Assembly: GCA_033675265.1 (NCBI GenBank)
Contig: JAUJYZ010001280.1
Span: 536,501 to 600,500, forward strand
Origin: Actinostola sp. cb2023
Taxonomy: Eukaryota > Cnidaria > Anthozoa > Actiniaria > Actinostolidae
Direction: 5' to 3'
Length of the DNA: 64,000 bases
A program made the translations under genes and the position numbers. The notes beneath the pieces are model-generated. The model had not been told where the DNA came from. It saw only the letters and a list, made by a program, of their open reading frames with translations, and did no database searches. Below are positions 63,011 through 64,000 of the stretch, piece by piece; position 1 is the first letter of the stretch; each line of letters starts with the position of its first letter.

Positions 63011-63290
63011 CACGCGGCAACAAAAAACTGTTTCCAGAATCTATTTTGTTCAAATAGGTTACATTTATAAGTGACTTCGTTAGCGTCTAGTTTGTTTCAA
63101 TAGGGGCTTTTTCTGGTGAATTTTGTACTTTTTTTAATATAAAGACGGCCTACATAGTAGAATCAATCAGTTCTCGATTTTATGTGGGAAAAATGACTTT
63201 TCTTGTGAAGATCTGGGACGGACTTTTTTTGGGGTCGCATAATGGACTCCTGATTAAAAATGCCTCAGATGTAGACGATGATGCTTTGGA
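62664..63290 (+). repeat. Direct repeat GCCTCAGATGTAGACGATGA
   Basis: CTCCTGATT, then TGCCTCAGATGTAGACGATG and ATGCTTT, occurs at about 62,664-62,702 and again at 63,246-63,288. The second copy is followed by unrelated sequence. Suggests a local duplication or insertion event. Confidence 0.75.
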
Positions 63291-63299
63291 GCGGTACAC

Positions 63300-64000
63300 C
63301 ATGGTTTTAAGTAGACATTCCTTGTATCTCTTGTCCACATAACTTTCAAGACTTTCAAAATGCAAAACCAGTGTTGTTGGATTCTTTTAAACCTGTATCT
63401 TGAGCTTAGTTCCTTTCAGTTCTAATGTTCTACGATGTCGGCATGTTGTCAGATGAATGTTCCATTGTGAACTAGGATGTACGTTGTGTGAAAATCACTC
63501 GCAGTATCAGCATCGGCATGGTGACTACTAGTTATGAGGGCCATAAGTTTGTTAGCTTTAGCTATTAAGTGCTACCCTCGAATAATAAAGAGCAGTATAA
63601 AGACTAGTTACTTACTTACTAAAGTCATCAACATATAGTCGCCGATTTATAGAAAGATGGTAGCTTTCCATCATTGATCCTCATGAAAAATTTAGCCATC
63701 AAGGGACCCAGGGAAGAACCTATTACAACACCATCTATTTAATTGTCCATGAAAACGACCATCGGTCGAAAGAGCTGGTTTGTAGTTGTAATTTCCAAGA
63801 GTCGTACAAACTGATCTTTATGTAATTAACTTGAGACATTGTATGTTTGATTGAACCAATCATTTACAAACGTTTTCTCTCAGCCAGAATGTATAGTCTC
63901 CCTTAATTAAGGTACGGTGCTGAACATGCAAAGAAGTAATTTTACTCACTTTTAGAGTCTACTAGAATAACATTTCTTGAACCAGCAATGATTCTGACAC
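63300..64000. other. Right edge, no feature supported
   Basis: AT-rich sequence with only short open frames. Segments near 63,630-63,830 may be a decayed LINE on the minus strand, but I could not read a convincing domain. Confidence 0.4.

Overview
This window is animal (metazoan) nuclear DNA, AT-rich, with long intron-rich genes, many short inverted-repeat transposons, minisatellites and microsatellites. Nothing bacterial or organellar is present: coding sequence is split into short exons with GT/AG borders, and single-frame ORFs longer than about 140 codons are simple repeats. The Iroquois homeobox gene and the compound 'ATTATT...TATATAGCGC' and 'TTTCTCGAAAGCC' MITE-like repeats suggest a marine invertebrate, possibly early-branching. 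I do not name a species.

Layout. (1) 1-25,979, + strand: most of an AP-1 clathrin adaptor gamma subunit gene (AP1G1-like). I place 22 exons with consistent splice phases; the first ~105 codons lie left of the window. Its introns carry seven same-strand copies of a ~79-nt hairpin-capable repeat, a 57-bp and a 56-bp minisatellite, two introns made almost wholly of tetranucleotide repeat, and a set of TIR elements including a piggyBac-like insertion inside a fold-back element. (2) 26-34.4 kb: gene-poor spacer with small inverted-repeat elements. (3) 34,488-38,985, + strand: a complete seven-exon Iroquois-class TALE homeobox gene (459 codons). (4) 39-54 kb: gene-poor; inverted repeats, a degraded LINE 3' end (49.3-50.3 kb), and a 2.7-kb segment bounded by perfect 16-bp TIRs. 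(5) 54.2-60.7 kb: a tentative small + strand gene and a minus-strand multi-exon gene of unknown family (55,070-60,723), whose largest intron holds a fold-back element with a 19-bp satellite and a 20-bp satellite interwoven with a transposon copy. (6) 60,724-61,471: a compact divergent promoter and a TMEM229B-like membrane protein gene broken by a 16-bp duplication. (7) 61.5-64 kb: MITEs and inverted repeats.

The recognisable genes have unrelated jobs (clathrin sorting at the trans-Golgi, developmental transcription, membrane protein) and no functional cluster is apparent. The least ordinary material is non-coding: the intron-confined hairpin repeat of the AP1G1 gene, the minisatellite that copies a splice donor, and the satellite/transposon mosaic at 59.9-60.4 kb.
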